Assembly (NCBI GenBank): GCA_029204225.1
Contig: CM055093.1
Coordinates: 4,432,056 to 4,496,055 of the forward strand
Origin: Diphasiastrum complanatum
Lineage: Eukaryota > Streptophyta > Lycopodiopsida > Lycopodiales > Lycopodiaceae
Reading direction: 5' to 3'
DNA: 64,000 nucleotides
Below, piece after piece: positions 1 through 11,963 of this stretch. Within the stretch, counting starts at the first letter, position 1. Each line of letters begins with the position of its first letter. Below the pieces are notes generated by a model. The model had not been told where the DNA came from and made no database searches. It worked only from the letters and a program-made list of their open reading frames with translations. Both the position numbers and the translations under genes were made by a program.

Positions 1-730
1 CTATGTCTTTTCTGCTCATGTCATACAGGCTCCGCATGTTCAGATGATACATTCTCCTATACCAGAGCTGATCTTCATTTTCTGAAGCATTTAATATGCT
101 ATCAGAGTTGCTTATTTTTTTGGCCTGGTAAAGGTTTCTTTCTCTGCATCTGAGCGTCAGCAACTTGTTTGTCGTCTTCTTGATCATGGGCAAGTGTTAC
201 CGTCGAATAAAACTCGAATGCCAAGATCTGCCATCTTGGAGACAGATAGCGGAACTTTTCTGAGTGAGGGCACATAGAGTGCTTCTGGCAGCTCTGCTTG
301 GCCCAACAGTGTTTGTAGTTGTAGAGTGCCGATGCCTTTGACATCGTGTCTGCTCCCATCACCTAGAATCACTGCTCTGGTGTTTTTGAGCTCTCTGAAG
401 TCGATCAAGATCTTCTTGTTGCAGGTTATGTGAGATGTTGCTCCTGAATCAATGACTACATCTTAGTCATGTTCAATGTAGCTGGTTGAAGCTTTATCGA
501 GTATCGTGAAAGCTTCGTCACCTCTGTCAGCATCCTTTGATGACTCTGCAACATTAGCTTTTTCAGCTTTGTTCTCTCTTTTTGGGTTGAATCTGCAATC
601 GTATGCAGAATGCCCTTTCTTCTTGCAGTGCATGCAAGGTATTGTTGGATTGAACCAGCATTTGTTGGTTGTGTGGCCTGTTTTGTGGCAGTGATCACAG
701 GAAGAAGATTGCTGATTCGAGGACTGGAAT
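1..730 (-). pseudogene. Copia gag zinc knuckle - protease - pre-integrase fragment
   Basis: Minus-strand translation gives a CCHC knuckle (CMHCKKKGHSAYDC, near 600-640), the acidic linker (AESSKDADRGDEAF), a protease region around a DSGAT-type active site near 430-450, and a conserved stretch ending in LSVSKMADLG (184-408). A degenerate pre-integrase sequence (HLNMRSLYDMSRKD) lies at the left edge. In-frame stops occur at several places, including the junction between the gag tail and protease near 460. It is a dead copy; the same segment recurs at 20,600-21,180. Confidence 0.8.
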
Positions 731-732
731 CT

Positions 733-1440
733 TTTACAGGAACCTAGACACTCGACTACACATCACATAACACATTTGTTTCTAGCAATCAAGACAGACG
801 ACATGAAAATAGAGCGACTGTATTATCAGTTTACTTTTTAGAGCGAGATCATCAGTGTCTCGCTCGTTGGCGAAATGACACTCTACTCTTTCGCTGTATT
901 CTGCTCGTTGGCAGACTTTCATGCACAACTCTATTGTTTCTAGTATTTTTCTTTTCTGCTCTACTCACTACGTCTCTCTCTCTTTCTTTTACAAACAATT
1001 CCGTCTATTCTCTTTGCTTAGTTTATGATCCAAAGAGGATCGTTTATACCTCTACAACGTGGAGTTTACTAGATGGCTAAACACTGAAATCACAAGACTA
1101 GTTAACGTTAATCAACTAATCAGTTAGTCCCCATCGTTGCCACTCGTTTCACCTGGGCGTGAAGTCTACGTCTTCAAGCCCGTTGAGCTACCAGCTGGCA
1201 GCGCAAAAGATTCCTCTTCGTTTGTTTTGTAATCTCCCGTTTGCTTTCGTTCTTTTCGTTTCTTTTGTAGTTTTTCGGTTTGCGTCCCTTTGCGGTTTGC
1301 GGTCCTGGAGGTGTGTTTACGATTCGCGAATCGTTCGTGCTTTGAGTCAAAGGCACGTTGATTGTCGCGAATTGTTCTCGTTCGACCTTCATTTCTTGTT
1401 CGTGTTGCGACAAAGTTGCAGGAGTTCACCATTTCTAACA
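733..1440 (-). repeat. LTR of Copia family 1, copy 1
   Basis: The minus-strand LTR begins TGTTAGAAATGGTGAACTCC at 1,440. It contains the same 'aactccac...gtggag' and 'cgagcgagacact' segments seen near 14,040-14,240 and 18,340-18,520. Its last 70 or so bases and the PBS are missing. The long ORFs on both strands at 1,159-1,450 lie wholly in the LTR and are not genes. Confidence 0.8.
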
Positions 1441-2278
1441 TGAAACTCAAGTGTCTTTTTCAATAAGGTTGCGTTCTAAATAAGGTTTTCTTTTTTTTAC
1501 TTTTAAATTATGAAAATTGGTTACTTCATCATATATATTAAAACTATTTTAGAGAGAGAATGTCGCCATGTCATAAAAAATGTCACGCTCTGCTCGCAAC
1601 AGAATGTCACGCGTTTTACAACGTGAAAAGCTAAAAAACGTGAGAAGTTCTATGAGTGGGAAACATGCGCGCTCTATCTTTCTCTCGATCGATTCTCTCT
1701 CTCTTTCTCTCAATCGCGAGCAGGCGGGATGCGGGCCTCTCTCTCCATCGGGCCTCCTTCATCTTCTTGCTCTCTTCTATTTTATTGTATTTTGATAGGT
1801 AGCTATGGCGGGCGAAGCGTCTTCTCGCTTTTCCATCTCTGCAGAAGTCAGGCCTCCTACTCCTCTTCCTCATGCCATCCCTTCTCCTTCGTCCCAGATT
1901 GTCCTTATTATATTATATTTATATTTTATCTCTATGTTCTCTTCCAAGTACTCCTCGACCTTGAAAGAGAGGATCGAGAGATGAACGACTACCTTTTTTT
2001 TTTTTTTGAAGCTCAAGTCTTGGTTCTCAGTTTAGTAGCTTCTGGGATTCTAGAGATAAAGATTTTGTTGATAGCAGCTGCAAAGACTCTAATGGCAATT
2101 CTCATCAAAATAGTGTACATGGAAGTGTTGTGAACAAAATATAATCTTTGAATTGTCAAATTGTCACATTGTTGTTGTCAAATTGTTTTCAAATTATTGT
2201 CAAATTGTATCTATTTTATAAATAACACATTGACCAGGGATTTGAGAACGTGTGCAATGTCTTTTGTTCTATGTTGCA
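1441..2278. other. Unassigned AT/pyrimidine-rich spacer
   Basis: No coding similarity or LTR ends are visible. The sequence is rich in CT-type stretches, and the open frames here (1,580-1,873 and 1,729-2,133) are composition-driven. Confidence 0.5.
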
Positions 2279-2585
<307 letters not shown>

Positions 2586-2654
2586 CTCTCCAAAAAATGC
2601 AACCGTCAGGCTGTTTGCAGTTAACCATCGCTATAATAATAATGTTATTATGTT

Positions 2655-2830
2655 ATAGCATCCATCGTTGAAACATCCATCATTAGAAACATCCATCGTT
2701 GAACCATTGTTGAAACATCCATCTTTGAACCATCGTTATAGCATCGTTGAACCATCGTTATAACACCAAATCGTTATAGCAGAAACCATCATTGAAACAT
2801 CCATTGTTGAAACATCCATCGTTGAAGCAC
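2655..2830. repeat. Minisatellite of about 15 bp, consensus CATCCATCGTTGAAA
   Basis: Roughly ten imperfect copies of 'catccatcgttgaaa' and the variant 'ccatcgttatag' follow one another. The array lies between the two CT microsatellite clusters and carries no open frame worth calling. Confidence 0.85.
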
Positions 2831-3039
2831 TGAAACAGATGTTATAGCATTCAGCATTATTATTATAACACCAAATCGTTGACAAATGTTTCTCACCTTT
2901 TAAAAAATGAGCCGAGAAATTTGAGAGAGAGTATGTAGAGAGAGAGACTGTATGTAGCTGTTGTGGTCTGCATCACTTGCTATATGATATAGTTGCTCTA
3001 GATTCTTGCTTACATGCAGAAATTCAGGCATCAATGCTC

Positions 3040-3154
3040 TCCCTCTCTCTCACTCACGGTTCTCACAGTTCCTCTCTCTCACTCACGGTTCTCACAGTTC
3101 CTCTCTCTCACTCATGGTTCTCACAGTTCCTCTCTCTCACTCACGGTTCTCACA

Positions 3155-3218
<64 letters not shown>

Positions 3219-3320
3219 CTCTCCCTCTTTATCTCTCACTCATGGTTCTCATGGTGCTCTCTCTCTCTCTCTCTCGCGGTTCTCATAGTTCCTCTCTCTC
3301 TCACTTACGGTTCTCACAAT

Positions 3321-3389
<69 letters not shown>

Positions 3390-3425
3390 CTCTCCCTCTC
3401 TCTCACTCACGGTCTCTCTCTCTCT
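3040..3425. repeat. Minisatellite (CTCACTCACGGTTCTCACAG unit) with two CT microsatellites
   Basis: Four near-perfect units of about 32 bp (cactcacggttctcacagtt plus ctctct) occur at 3,045-3,155, followed by a 55-bp CT run (3,158-3,212), further units, a 61-bp CT run (3,322-3,382) and one more unit. Expansion probably occurred at two levels: the 32-bp unit and the CT dinucleotide inside it. Confidence 0.9.
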
Positions 3426-3439
3426 CTGGGCATATGCCA

Positions 3440-4086
3440 CATGGCATTAATCTAGAGATTGCATGAAGCCACATCATGAGATTAGGTGTCAAAACCCATG
3501 TGTAGAGGTCTTCTCACGTGTGTGGAATAGGCTGAGAAAGTCGAATTTGCACTTCTCAGTTTTTCCTAGTTTCCTACATAGAAGAAAAATAGACCAAAAG
3601 TGCTCAAAATAGAAGGTTTTGTCCAAGTGTCAGTTTTGCATGATGAATCATCATATGACAAAGCACCCTCACACATGTCGGATCAAAGGGATGATCAGTA
3701 CCATGAGCTCTCACTTTTTGTATATATAGAGCCACATTTGGCCATAATCATTAAGCAACACCAATCTTGGTTTTGGAGACAATTCTTGTCAATTTCATCA
3801 TTTGTCTTGATTTTCTTGATGGTTTTGGATTCCTATCATATTGTACTTTGATTTCAGGCTAGAGTCCGTACTCTGACAGGTTTTCACACGTGTGAAACCA
3901 GCAAGTACAATTCCCTTTCATTTATGATTGTTCTTGTTAGATTCTCTCATCTAAATTTGATCTAGATTCATCTAAATCTTGTGTAGATTGATAGATCAAT
4001 TGTATCTAACATCCAATCACTCTTGTGGATCATTTTAGGATCCATTATTGGTCCAATTTTGCAGATTTCCATATGATATCAGAGCC
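3440..4086 (+). repeat. Probable decayed LTR with initiator-Met-like PBS
   Basis: The segment ends in 'tgatatcagagcc' (4,074-4,086), one base away from the usual plant Copia PBS TGGTATCAGAGC, and contains a TATA-like stretch near 3,720. Sequence after the PBS has no clear gag. The 5' end of the LTR is not defined; it could be a solo LTR with some leader. Confidence 0.4.
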
Positions 4087-4639
4087 AAGTACAAGAGGAT
4101 TTATGAAGATTTGATGGGGTTGATCCAAAACTAAGCCCAAATTAGCAAGTTTTTGGAAACTAGCTAATTTTGATGAGGCGAGTTGGGTAGGATAGGTATA
4201 CTCAAAGTTTATGGACAAAAACTTGTTGTGGGTTGCAGGGGTACTTTTCACATGTGCTAGAACGTACAATACCAGTTTTGGAGTATATGCTGAATTACTC
4301 TATCCTTTATTGTGTTCAGTATTATGTCAGAATGTGTGCATCTCTATGATTGTATTGTAGTTGATAAATCTCATATTCCTTTTTTCTGATAATTCAATAC
4401 ATTATTGTTTGGATACATAATCAATGTAGTACAAATACCCACAACAGGGTCCTAGGCCCAAAGTAGTGTCAGTCCCTTGGCACTTGCCTACATTTGTTGT
4501 GGAATAGAGCTATTGTTGGCCCGTTTATTGCTGGGACATGGATGCGTCAAGAAAAGCGTGGATAGAATTCACTTATGTAAAACTTGAGGCTATATTAGAT
4601 GATGGTAGTCAGCAAGAACATGGACTTGCCAAATTTTCA

Positions 4640-5138
4640 ATAATACCCATAAGGATCTGGTGGATGTATCTCGTTGGCCTTGCAAAACTCCTTGAATTTT
4701 GTGAAGATATACTCTCCCCCTCCATCTGTGCATAGAGCTTTGATCTTCCTCTGGGTCTGGTTTTCTATAGATGCTTTGTACTACTTGAAGAATTTGAACA
4801 CTTCATATTTGCTCTTCATAAAGTAAGTAGCAGTCCTTCTAGAGAAGTCGTCGATGAAGGTTAGGAAATAGAGAGCTCTCCCTGTGGAAGCAGTCTGCAT
4901 CGGGCCACAAATGTCGTTCTGTACAAGGTCAAGCAAGCCTTTGGAAGTATGAACTGAATCTGAAATGAAGGACTTCTTGCATGCTTACTGATAATATAGC
5001 TTTCGCATGGAGAAGTTGGCTTGATGACATAAGGCAAATCTTGTACTAGTCTCTGAGCAGACATTTGCTGGATATTATTGAAATTGAGGTGGCCAAGTCT
5101 GAAATGCCACAACATATCAGTTGATTCAAAAGCAGAGT
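4640..5138 (-). pseudogene. Copia pre-integrase/integrase fragment
   Basis: Minus-strand reading from 5,138 gives the GAG-pre-integrase signature (LWHFRLGHLNF), then integrase core pieces (DICGPMQTAS, LTFIDDFSR, CTDGGGEYIFTKFKEFCKAN). The first catalytic Asp and the D of the TDGGGEY block are seen; the catalytic Glu lies past the truncation near 4,640. There is a stop in the middle (FFK*YKASIEN). The fragment is fused at about 5,138 to Gypsy sequence in the same orientation. Confidence 0.8.
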
Positions 5139-6960
5139 CCTGTGTATACCGGGATGTCCTACACAGGGTATGTCATGACATTCAAACAAAATCTTTCGTT
5201 TGAGCTCATCATCACCAGGTACGCAAACTTTTCCATTCCAAAATAGTAATCCATCTCGAATGGTAAACTGTTCCACAATCTTCTTATCTTTCTTAGTTAG
5301 TTGAGTCCCATGTGTTTCTGACTCAACATTGTCCACATTTCTTCTGGTCTGAACAATGTTCCAAATGTGACCAAAATGAGAATCTGATTCATATTTTTCT
5401 CTCAGTGAAAGATATAGATCCGTAGAAATATGGGTGAATGACAACTCATTCAGTTCACTGATCCGACTAAGAGCATCTGCAACTTGATTAGAGCTGCCTC
5501 TTATGTAACGGATTTCATGATCGAATTCTTGCATCAATTCAGCCCATCGAGCTTTTCTCCCCCGAAGATCACGTTGATTACAAAAATGTTTAAGAGCCTG
5601 GTGATCCGTATACACTACAAACTTACTACCATACAAGTAGTGTCTCCAAGTTCTAAGTGCAGGACTACATTAAACGATTCTTTTTCCTGTGTAGTATAAC
5701 ACAACTGAGGACTAGTGAATTTTTTTATTTTCAAACACTAGTGGGCTATCCATTTGTAATAGAACTGCTCCAACTGCAACATCACTTACGTCCGTTCTCA
5801 TGACGTAAGGTAAATCTAGATTTGCAATTTGTAACACGGGAGCTGAAACAATCATTGTTTTAAGTTTCTCAAAACATTGATTCAATTCCTCATTCCAAAC
5901 AACAGGCGGACTAGGTTGATTCTTCTTTTTCTTTTTACTGACAATTCCTTTTGTCAGATTATTAAGCGGTACTGCTAACTTAGCATAATCCTCAATAAAT
6001 CTCTTGAAGAAAAGTGTAAAACCTCAAAAAGAGTTTACCTGCCTCACAGTTTCCGAAATTGGCCACTTAATCACAATCTTGATTTTATCCTCGTCAATCT
6101 TGATCCCATTTACTGTGATCTTATGACCGAGATAAAGCAACTCTTGCTTGAAGAATTCACACTTGGACGTTTTAGCGTAGAGTAACTCCCGACGGAGCTT
6201 CATCAAGACGATTATTAAGTGTTCTGCGTGTTCCATCAAAGATTTACTATAAACGAGAATGTCGTCTAAGAATACAACCACAAACTTCCCCAAATATGGA
6301 TGAAATAAATCGTTCATCATTTGCTGGAACGTTGCTGGAGCATTCATTAATCCAAATGGCAACACTAGAAACTCATAATGACCAAATCTAGAACGAAATC
6401 CTGTCTTTTGGGCATCTTCTGACTTAATCCTTATTTGGTGGTACCTTGTCCTGAGATCTATCTTGGTGAAATACCGTGCTCCATCCAAGCGATCTACAAG
6501 GTCATCCATCTTGGATAATGGATATTTATTCTTTATGGTCACTTTATTAGGCCCCTTGTAATCCACACACATCCGGAAACCTCCATCTTTCTTCACTTTA
6601 AGAAGAACAAGAGCTCCACATGGTGATTTACTAGGTTGTATATGTCCCATCCTCAGATAGTTTTCTATTTGATTTGAAATCTCTGTCTTCTCTTTCGTAG
6701 ATGGAAAAACATCCCTAAATTCTCATTTATGATATGTTCTTTCACTGCTTGTTCATGATCTAAATCTACTGAGTTAAGAATTGCTGAGAATTCACAACCA
6801 TTTAGATTCATTTCAGAAACATCCACAACTGGAATATCATAAATTGAAAAAACTTCATACTCAGAATAATCCAATGCTTCCATTTTATTAACTGTAGAAA
6901 TCTGATCCAACGAACGTACAAAATTACTGCCAAATAATGTAACTACCTTATCACCCTCCT
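5138..6960 (-). pseudogene. Gypsy pol fragment: linker, RT, RNase H, start of integrase
   Basis: On the minus strand a protease-RT linker (6,665-6,910) leads to reverse transcriptase at 6,024-6,650 (SPCGALVLLKVKKDGGFRMC, KIDLRTRYHQIRI, active site VFLDDILVYSK). RNase H follows (VYTDHQALKHF, NQVADALSR at 5,440-5,640), then the H2C2 finger start (CHDIPCVGHPGIHRT). Frame is lost between RT and RNase H (about 5,700-6,024). No LTR or PBS belonging to it was found. It breaks off at 5,138 into Copia integrase sequence. A related 65-bp RT scrap lies at 26,830. Confidence 0.88.
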
Positions 6961-8756
6961 TGAAAGTAAGAACAGTCCAGAAGATTTCACGAATAGTTCA
7001 CGACAATTTCGCGACATCTGAGTCTTGAACAAGAAACAGAAAAATTTCGCGACAAGATTTTGTTCGCGAATCTTTCGAACTTCAACTAGAAAGCCATGAA
7101 CTTCCCCAAGACACCTTTCGCGAATCTTTTCGAGTTGGTCATGAATAGAAAAAATTTCGAGTTCGCGTTCATTTCTTTCTCATCCTTTGTTAAGTAAATT
7201 GTCCGCTTTGTTGGTAGAATCAAGATCTGTCTGATCAATTGTTCTACTGTTTCTTGGCTGGTTTTCTCATCAAGTCCATGCCAAAGGATCAAATTGAGAA
7301 GCTATTTTTGGCTACTTAAGATTTGGAGAGAACTAGCACACTCATCAAGCTAGCCTATTGACGAGTACTGTGAAGAATAGGTGAAATCTTGATTGAGTAT
7401 CATGCACATGATCTCACGTGTGGAGGGTAGACATAATCATTCATGTTGATTTTGAATAGTCAAAAGGCCATAAACTTGAGTTTTGGAGGTCATATGTCAA
7501 ATTGGTTACATCAAAAGAGAAAGATGCATCAAATTAGTTTAATCACATGTAGAAGAAGACAACTCACTAGACCAATCAAATTTTGAGGTGCTATGTCAGA
7601 AATCCAATCATTTTACTTGCTTACTACTCTTCTTGGATCTCAAACTACTATTAAAGAGTGAGATAGCTCATTTGTACAAAGTTTTTTGAAGAGATTGAGA
7701 GCTTCTACACCTAGTTTTGTCTCCATCTTCTCTCTCTCTAGTTGAGTGCCTCATGTACATTCTCTCTCTACCGTAGAGTAAGCTAATTCCATACTTAATT
7801 TTTTCTTCAAAAGTGTTCTCTTAGAGTGAATGTTACATGTTGGATGATTGATGCATGTTTTGTGTGCCCTTGCCTTACAATTGTGTGCTCTTGCCTTAGA
7901 ATTGTCAACCTAGATTGTGTGTCTAGATCTATGTGCAATCACACCCACCTTAGAAGATCAACCACATTGAATTGAGAGTCCTCACACATGTGAAATAGTA
8001 CATAGTCAAAACCCTAACCACTTCGCCCCCAAGCCAAGGTGACTGAATGCAAGAGAGGAGGGGATCCTGGCTTTTGAAATCAGAAAATACAATGAGGAAA
8101 TGGGCGAGTTCCTACAAGATATATACTCTCCAAAAGCTAGAGAATATTTCCTCTAGGTTCTCTACAATTCTATCAAAAACATTTGACCTCATATTCTTAC
8201 ACAAACGCTGTCAATCACCATGCAAAAGCTCCATAGGTCATTGAAATTATTAATTACATTATTGGCCAAGCTGAAATGATGTGGCATAACTAATAACCTT
8301 ATACACTAGAGTACCGGCCATCCATGTCAAAAATTGTTCTGAATCCCACATACTGGACATGGACATAACATTCTTTCCCCCTATGTCCTCAGAAGTAGAA
8401 ACTAGGGAACAATTTCTCAATTGTTTATCTCTGGTGTACTCTTTCAGGTTCCAAAGGTACACTAACAATTGTAATGACACATTCAATTTAAAAGTGTACT
8501 ATTTTGTAGCAATAGATTGTAGTATTGGCAAAGAGAATTTCTTCTTGTGTCCAATTTTTTGAGAAAAACAATAAACCATTTGGTCTATTTGATCATCGGC
8601 ATGACCTACAAGCAAAAATCTCACTTCTAATCTTTTTTTTCACCTTTACCAACATTGACAAACATGCCAATACCATTTGAATTTTGTATGTGGTTCATTG
8701 AGGCCAAACTCCGAACCTTGAGGAGAAAGGAACTCACCAACACTCTTCACACAAAA
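6961..8756. other. Unassigned region
   Basis: The part next to the Gypsy fragment (about 6,980-7,170) has several TTCGCGA palindromes and may be its gag/leader. The remainder shows no recognisable protein, LTR termini or repeat array. CACGTGTG motifs occur at 7,414 and, as CACATGTG, near 7,993. Confidence 0.4.
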
Positions 8757-8777
8757 GGGGGGGGGGGGGGGGGGGGG
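8757..8777. repeat. Poly-G tract, 21 bases
   Basis: An uninterrupted run of 21 G follows 'cacacaaaa'. Pure G runs this long are rare in plant DNA and are also a known place for sequencing error. Confidence 0.95.
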
Positions 8778-11198
8778 ATTATTTTTCTCAATAGGTTTAG
8801 TATCTTTGATCTCTACATTTGAGATGCTTGAGACTCCTACTACTATGAAATATGCAAAAACCTTCCATACCACTAGATGGATGCAAGTCCCAAAGAAATT
8901 AAGGATGTTGTTTGAATGTTGAGAATGTTAAAGACTTGCATTTAGGACCTTAAAAATATCTATAAAGATATTCATGCATGTGAGCTTGCACACTATCAAA
9001 GCTATGTTGATCAAACACGGATTTGAGATGGCAATCTAACTAGCTTTGCATCTTGGCAAGAGCTCATGAATACAAATAGAGATCAATCATCAAACACAAG
9101 TACATATGAAGTACAAATGTGAAAAAACAAAGTGTCATCATTAGCCTCAACACATAATGAAAGTACAAAGAGTTTTAGAGAGAGAAAAAAACTCATGCTC
9201 TCAGGTTTCTACTACAAAGCAAAAATTGACCTCCAATGACTCAATATATCTATCTCTTAAAAAGTTCCAGCTATCATCATATACAGTGGTAGCTCAAGTT
9301 CCTACACTAATTTGCACATGGTAACCCCTAAAATATGATTGGGCCCCTCTTTATGAACCTCTGAATGTGATTGGACCCTATAGATCAATGAGATGAGAGG
9401 TGCACCACTTTCACTTTTGCATCCCTACAAAATAGGACAAGTGTTGAGGTTGAGCTTGAGGTCATGACCCAATTACCTATGCCTAATCCTGCATTTGATT
9501 TGTACACGTCATGAGGAGTTGAGGTCCATCCTCATGATGACATTTGGCATGCTACTACTTGACTAGCTTTTGTCTACTTTCACATTGTTTCTTGAAACAA
9601 GTTATTTTATGACATGAATGAACTAATGCATCTAAGCATACTATTCACACATGGGAACATGCTCCACACGTGTGATTGACATATGTACATGAAAATGTGA
9701 AATTATCAACCTATTATTTGCATAATCTTCACAGAGAATATGTAGTTTCTTGACTCTGATTCCTCCCTATCATGATGATGGCTTTGAGCATGCACAATTA
9801 TCCAAATTTGCCAGTCAATTTCAAAAAAAAAAAAACTGAGCCACACAAAAACCTTGTATTAATGCCAAGTGCCATTGACAAGCAAGGAAAGATCAACAAT
9901 TACATGGTTGAGTGAGCTTATAAACTAGGACAACTTACATTGTACTTCCAAAGCTCTTCACAAGATTAAGTAAATGTTATCTAAATTTCAAAAAAACAAA
10001 TTCTTTTCAAAAGGTGGTCCTTAATGTGAGACACTGCAAAGCAAAGGGCAAAGCCTTTATTCATTGATAGATTGTTGTGCAAGAACTTCTATTTTTTGAA
10101 AATGTTGCTTTCGATGTATAATTAATCCTTAAAGTTTGTATTAGTTGAATGGGTACCATAAATTCTTGACTAGCATTATTGATTTTGAAAGAGCCTTCAT
10201 GTTTTGAATGTTATGTGAGACCATTGTCACAACTTGTATTATGTTAATTAATTTTTGTAAATCCATTGGCTCTAGGAACTTTTATTACTCTACATGTCTT
10301 TTGCTTGAAACAAATGAATGTGTCCCGTTGGTACTTTCTAATCACCATGAATGATAGCAAAGCAATGGCCTCATGACTTACGTTGGAATATTGAAGCATA
10401 AATAACTTCAAATAAAGCCTCAACGTAGACCATTCTTTGCTTTGCATTTTTTACCTCTACTACCATGTTGTCATTTCTCTTCTATTTCTCTTTAGGACTT
10501 TTTCCATAATCAAATGCTTGGCTTTAAAGTGAATTTTAGATGTACCACTTTTTTCAGTCTATTCCATCTCAATGTTGATGAACAAATGAAAGTATGCTTA
10601 AGAAACACTCGAGGTTTCAAAGCTTGTATCCATGTCTCTTTCATGTCATGTAGCTATTTAAAAAAAGCAAATTACAATGGCTCAAGCTCTCAAAGCTATT
10701 TAGTCTATGTTTCACAGCTTCATAAATTAGCCATGTCTCTTCTCAATTGCTAAACATTGTCTGCCAATCATCATGAAAAGTTAAGGGTTCTTTGTGCTGC
10801 CTAGAACTATAGCACAAAACATAGCACACTTATTGTATTGGATCAAGGTTCATGGGCCTCTCATGCATTTATATAAGAATGCTTGGAAAATTGCCACAAA
10901 CATATTTTGAATGTGAGATCTTTGATAGATGGTTGTGGATATGTACATTCACCACTTTTAGCACCTAGACTATTGCTATAATTTTTGGCATTAGATATTT
11001 GTGAACTAAAATGCACTAAGAATAGTGCTGCTCATTTTTATTGACTCTTCTATTCTATCATTTTTAGTGAAACCAAAAAATTTCAGGACTGTTGTAATGT
11101 TGGCTAAGGTCCCCTTTCTTTCAGGGTTTCGCTCTCCATCAGCATAGTCGTAAGCAACTTTGAGCTGTATTCTTTGTTCTTCCGCCATTTTATGTATG

Positions 11199-11202
<4 letters not shown>
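8778..11202. other. Unassigned AT-rich intergenic DNA
   Basis: No coding similarity was seen on either strand and no ORF exceeds about 80 codons. A perfect CACACGTGTG palindrome lies at 9,665-9,674. Old, unrecognisable transposon sequence is possible. Confidence 0.4.

Positions 11203-11259
<57 letters not shown>
11203..11259. repeat. (TA)n microsatellite, 57 bp
   Basis: A pure TA run preceded by three TATG units (11,191-11,202). The Tyr-Ile open frames crossing it are artefacts. Confidence 0.97.
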
Positions 11260-11263
<4 letters not shown>

Positions 11264-11806
11264 CATGCTCGTCCACCCCAGACGTGACCATTTTGCATCC
11301 GCATCCGCCGTCCGGACAAGGCCATTTTTCATTTTAAAAAAAATAAAATAAATAAAAGGCCAACCTGCTCAGGGTGCCTCGAAGGGAAAAAAGAAAGTCG
11401 CCATCTCTCAAACTTTGTCAATCCCTACATAAATGGGAATATCAGAGTGGAAGAACATGCAAGGGATTAGCTCATCAGAGCTAATAATAAGTGTTCTTTC
11501 TAGGATTGCAGATGGTCAACTCTCCTTTCCAAAAATGGGAAAGGAATTTCAGAGGTAATGTTCATGATTTAAATATTTATTTGCAGGTCACTTTTTTCAA
11601 TAAGATGATTCTCAAGATTTTGAAGGATTTCCAACAATTACATTTTTTTAATTGCAGGCATAAATTGTTCATGAAAGTTCAAGGAGCCCTTGTGATAGGG
11701 TTAATGTTAGGATTTTGAAGCATGCCAGAGGCTCTATCCTTTGAGCAACCGAAACGAAGCTTTAGCGCCATTTTTTATTTTGTTTATAGACATGGCATTT
11801 ATTACC

Positions 11807-11960
11807 CATGCGAAGCATAGCTTCTTCTTTCTCTTTATGTTTTATCTCCTATGCTAAGCATAGCTTCTTCCTTGTCTCTTTATGTTTTATCTCCTATGGT
11901 AAGCATAGCTTCTTCTTTTAAATGTTTTATCTCCTATGCTAAGCATAGCTTCTTCTTTTT
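11807..11960. repeat. Tandem repeat, about 45-50 bp x 4, with AAGCATAGCTTCTTC core
   Basis: Four successive copies of 'taagcatagcttcttc' are spaced by 'tctttatgttttatctcctatgc' variants. Within each, 'gctaagcatagc' can pair with itself. The last copy runs into a pyrimidine tract and CAG immediately before the open frame at 11,964, so the array now forms a plausible splice-acceptor context. Confidence 0.85.
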
Positions 11961-11963
11961 CAG

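Larger units (their letters stand above)
1..1440 (-). mobile_element. Copia LTR retrotransposon, family 1, copy 1 (5' LTR joined to partial gag-pol, runs off the left edge)
   Basis: Read on the minus strand, an LTR (1,440 to about 733) is followed directly by gag zinc-knuckle sequence, an aspartic protease and the start of the GAG-pre-integrase region, which leaves the window at base 1. The LTR matches those of the copy at 13,990-18,532. In that copy a PBS and about 700 bp of gag separate LTR and zinc knuckles; here the LTR is fused straight onto the knuckle region near 731, so the PBS and the N-terminal half of gag are deleted. The element cannot be autonomous. Confidence 0.85.

Noticed and set aside
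3040-3425. Regular repeats that might be a CRISPR array
   Set aside because: Units are contiguous with no unique spacers, and the DNA is eukaryotic; it is a minisatellite.
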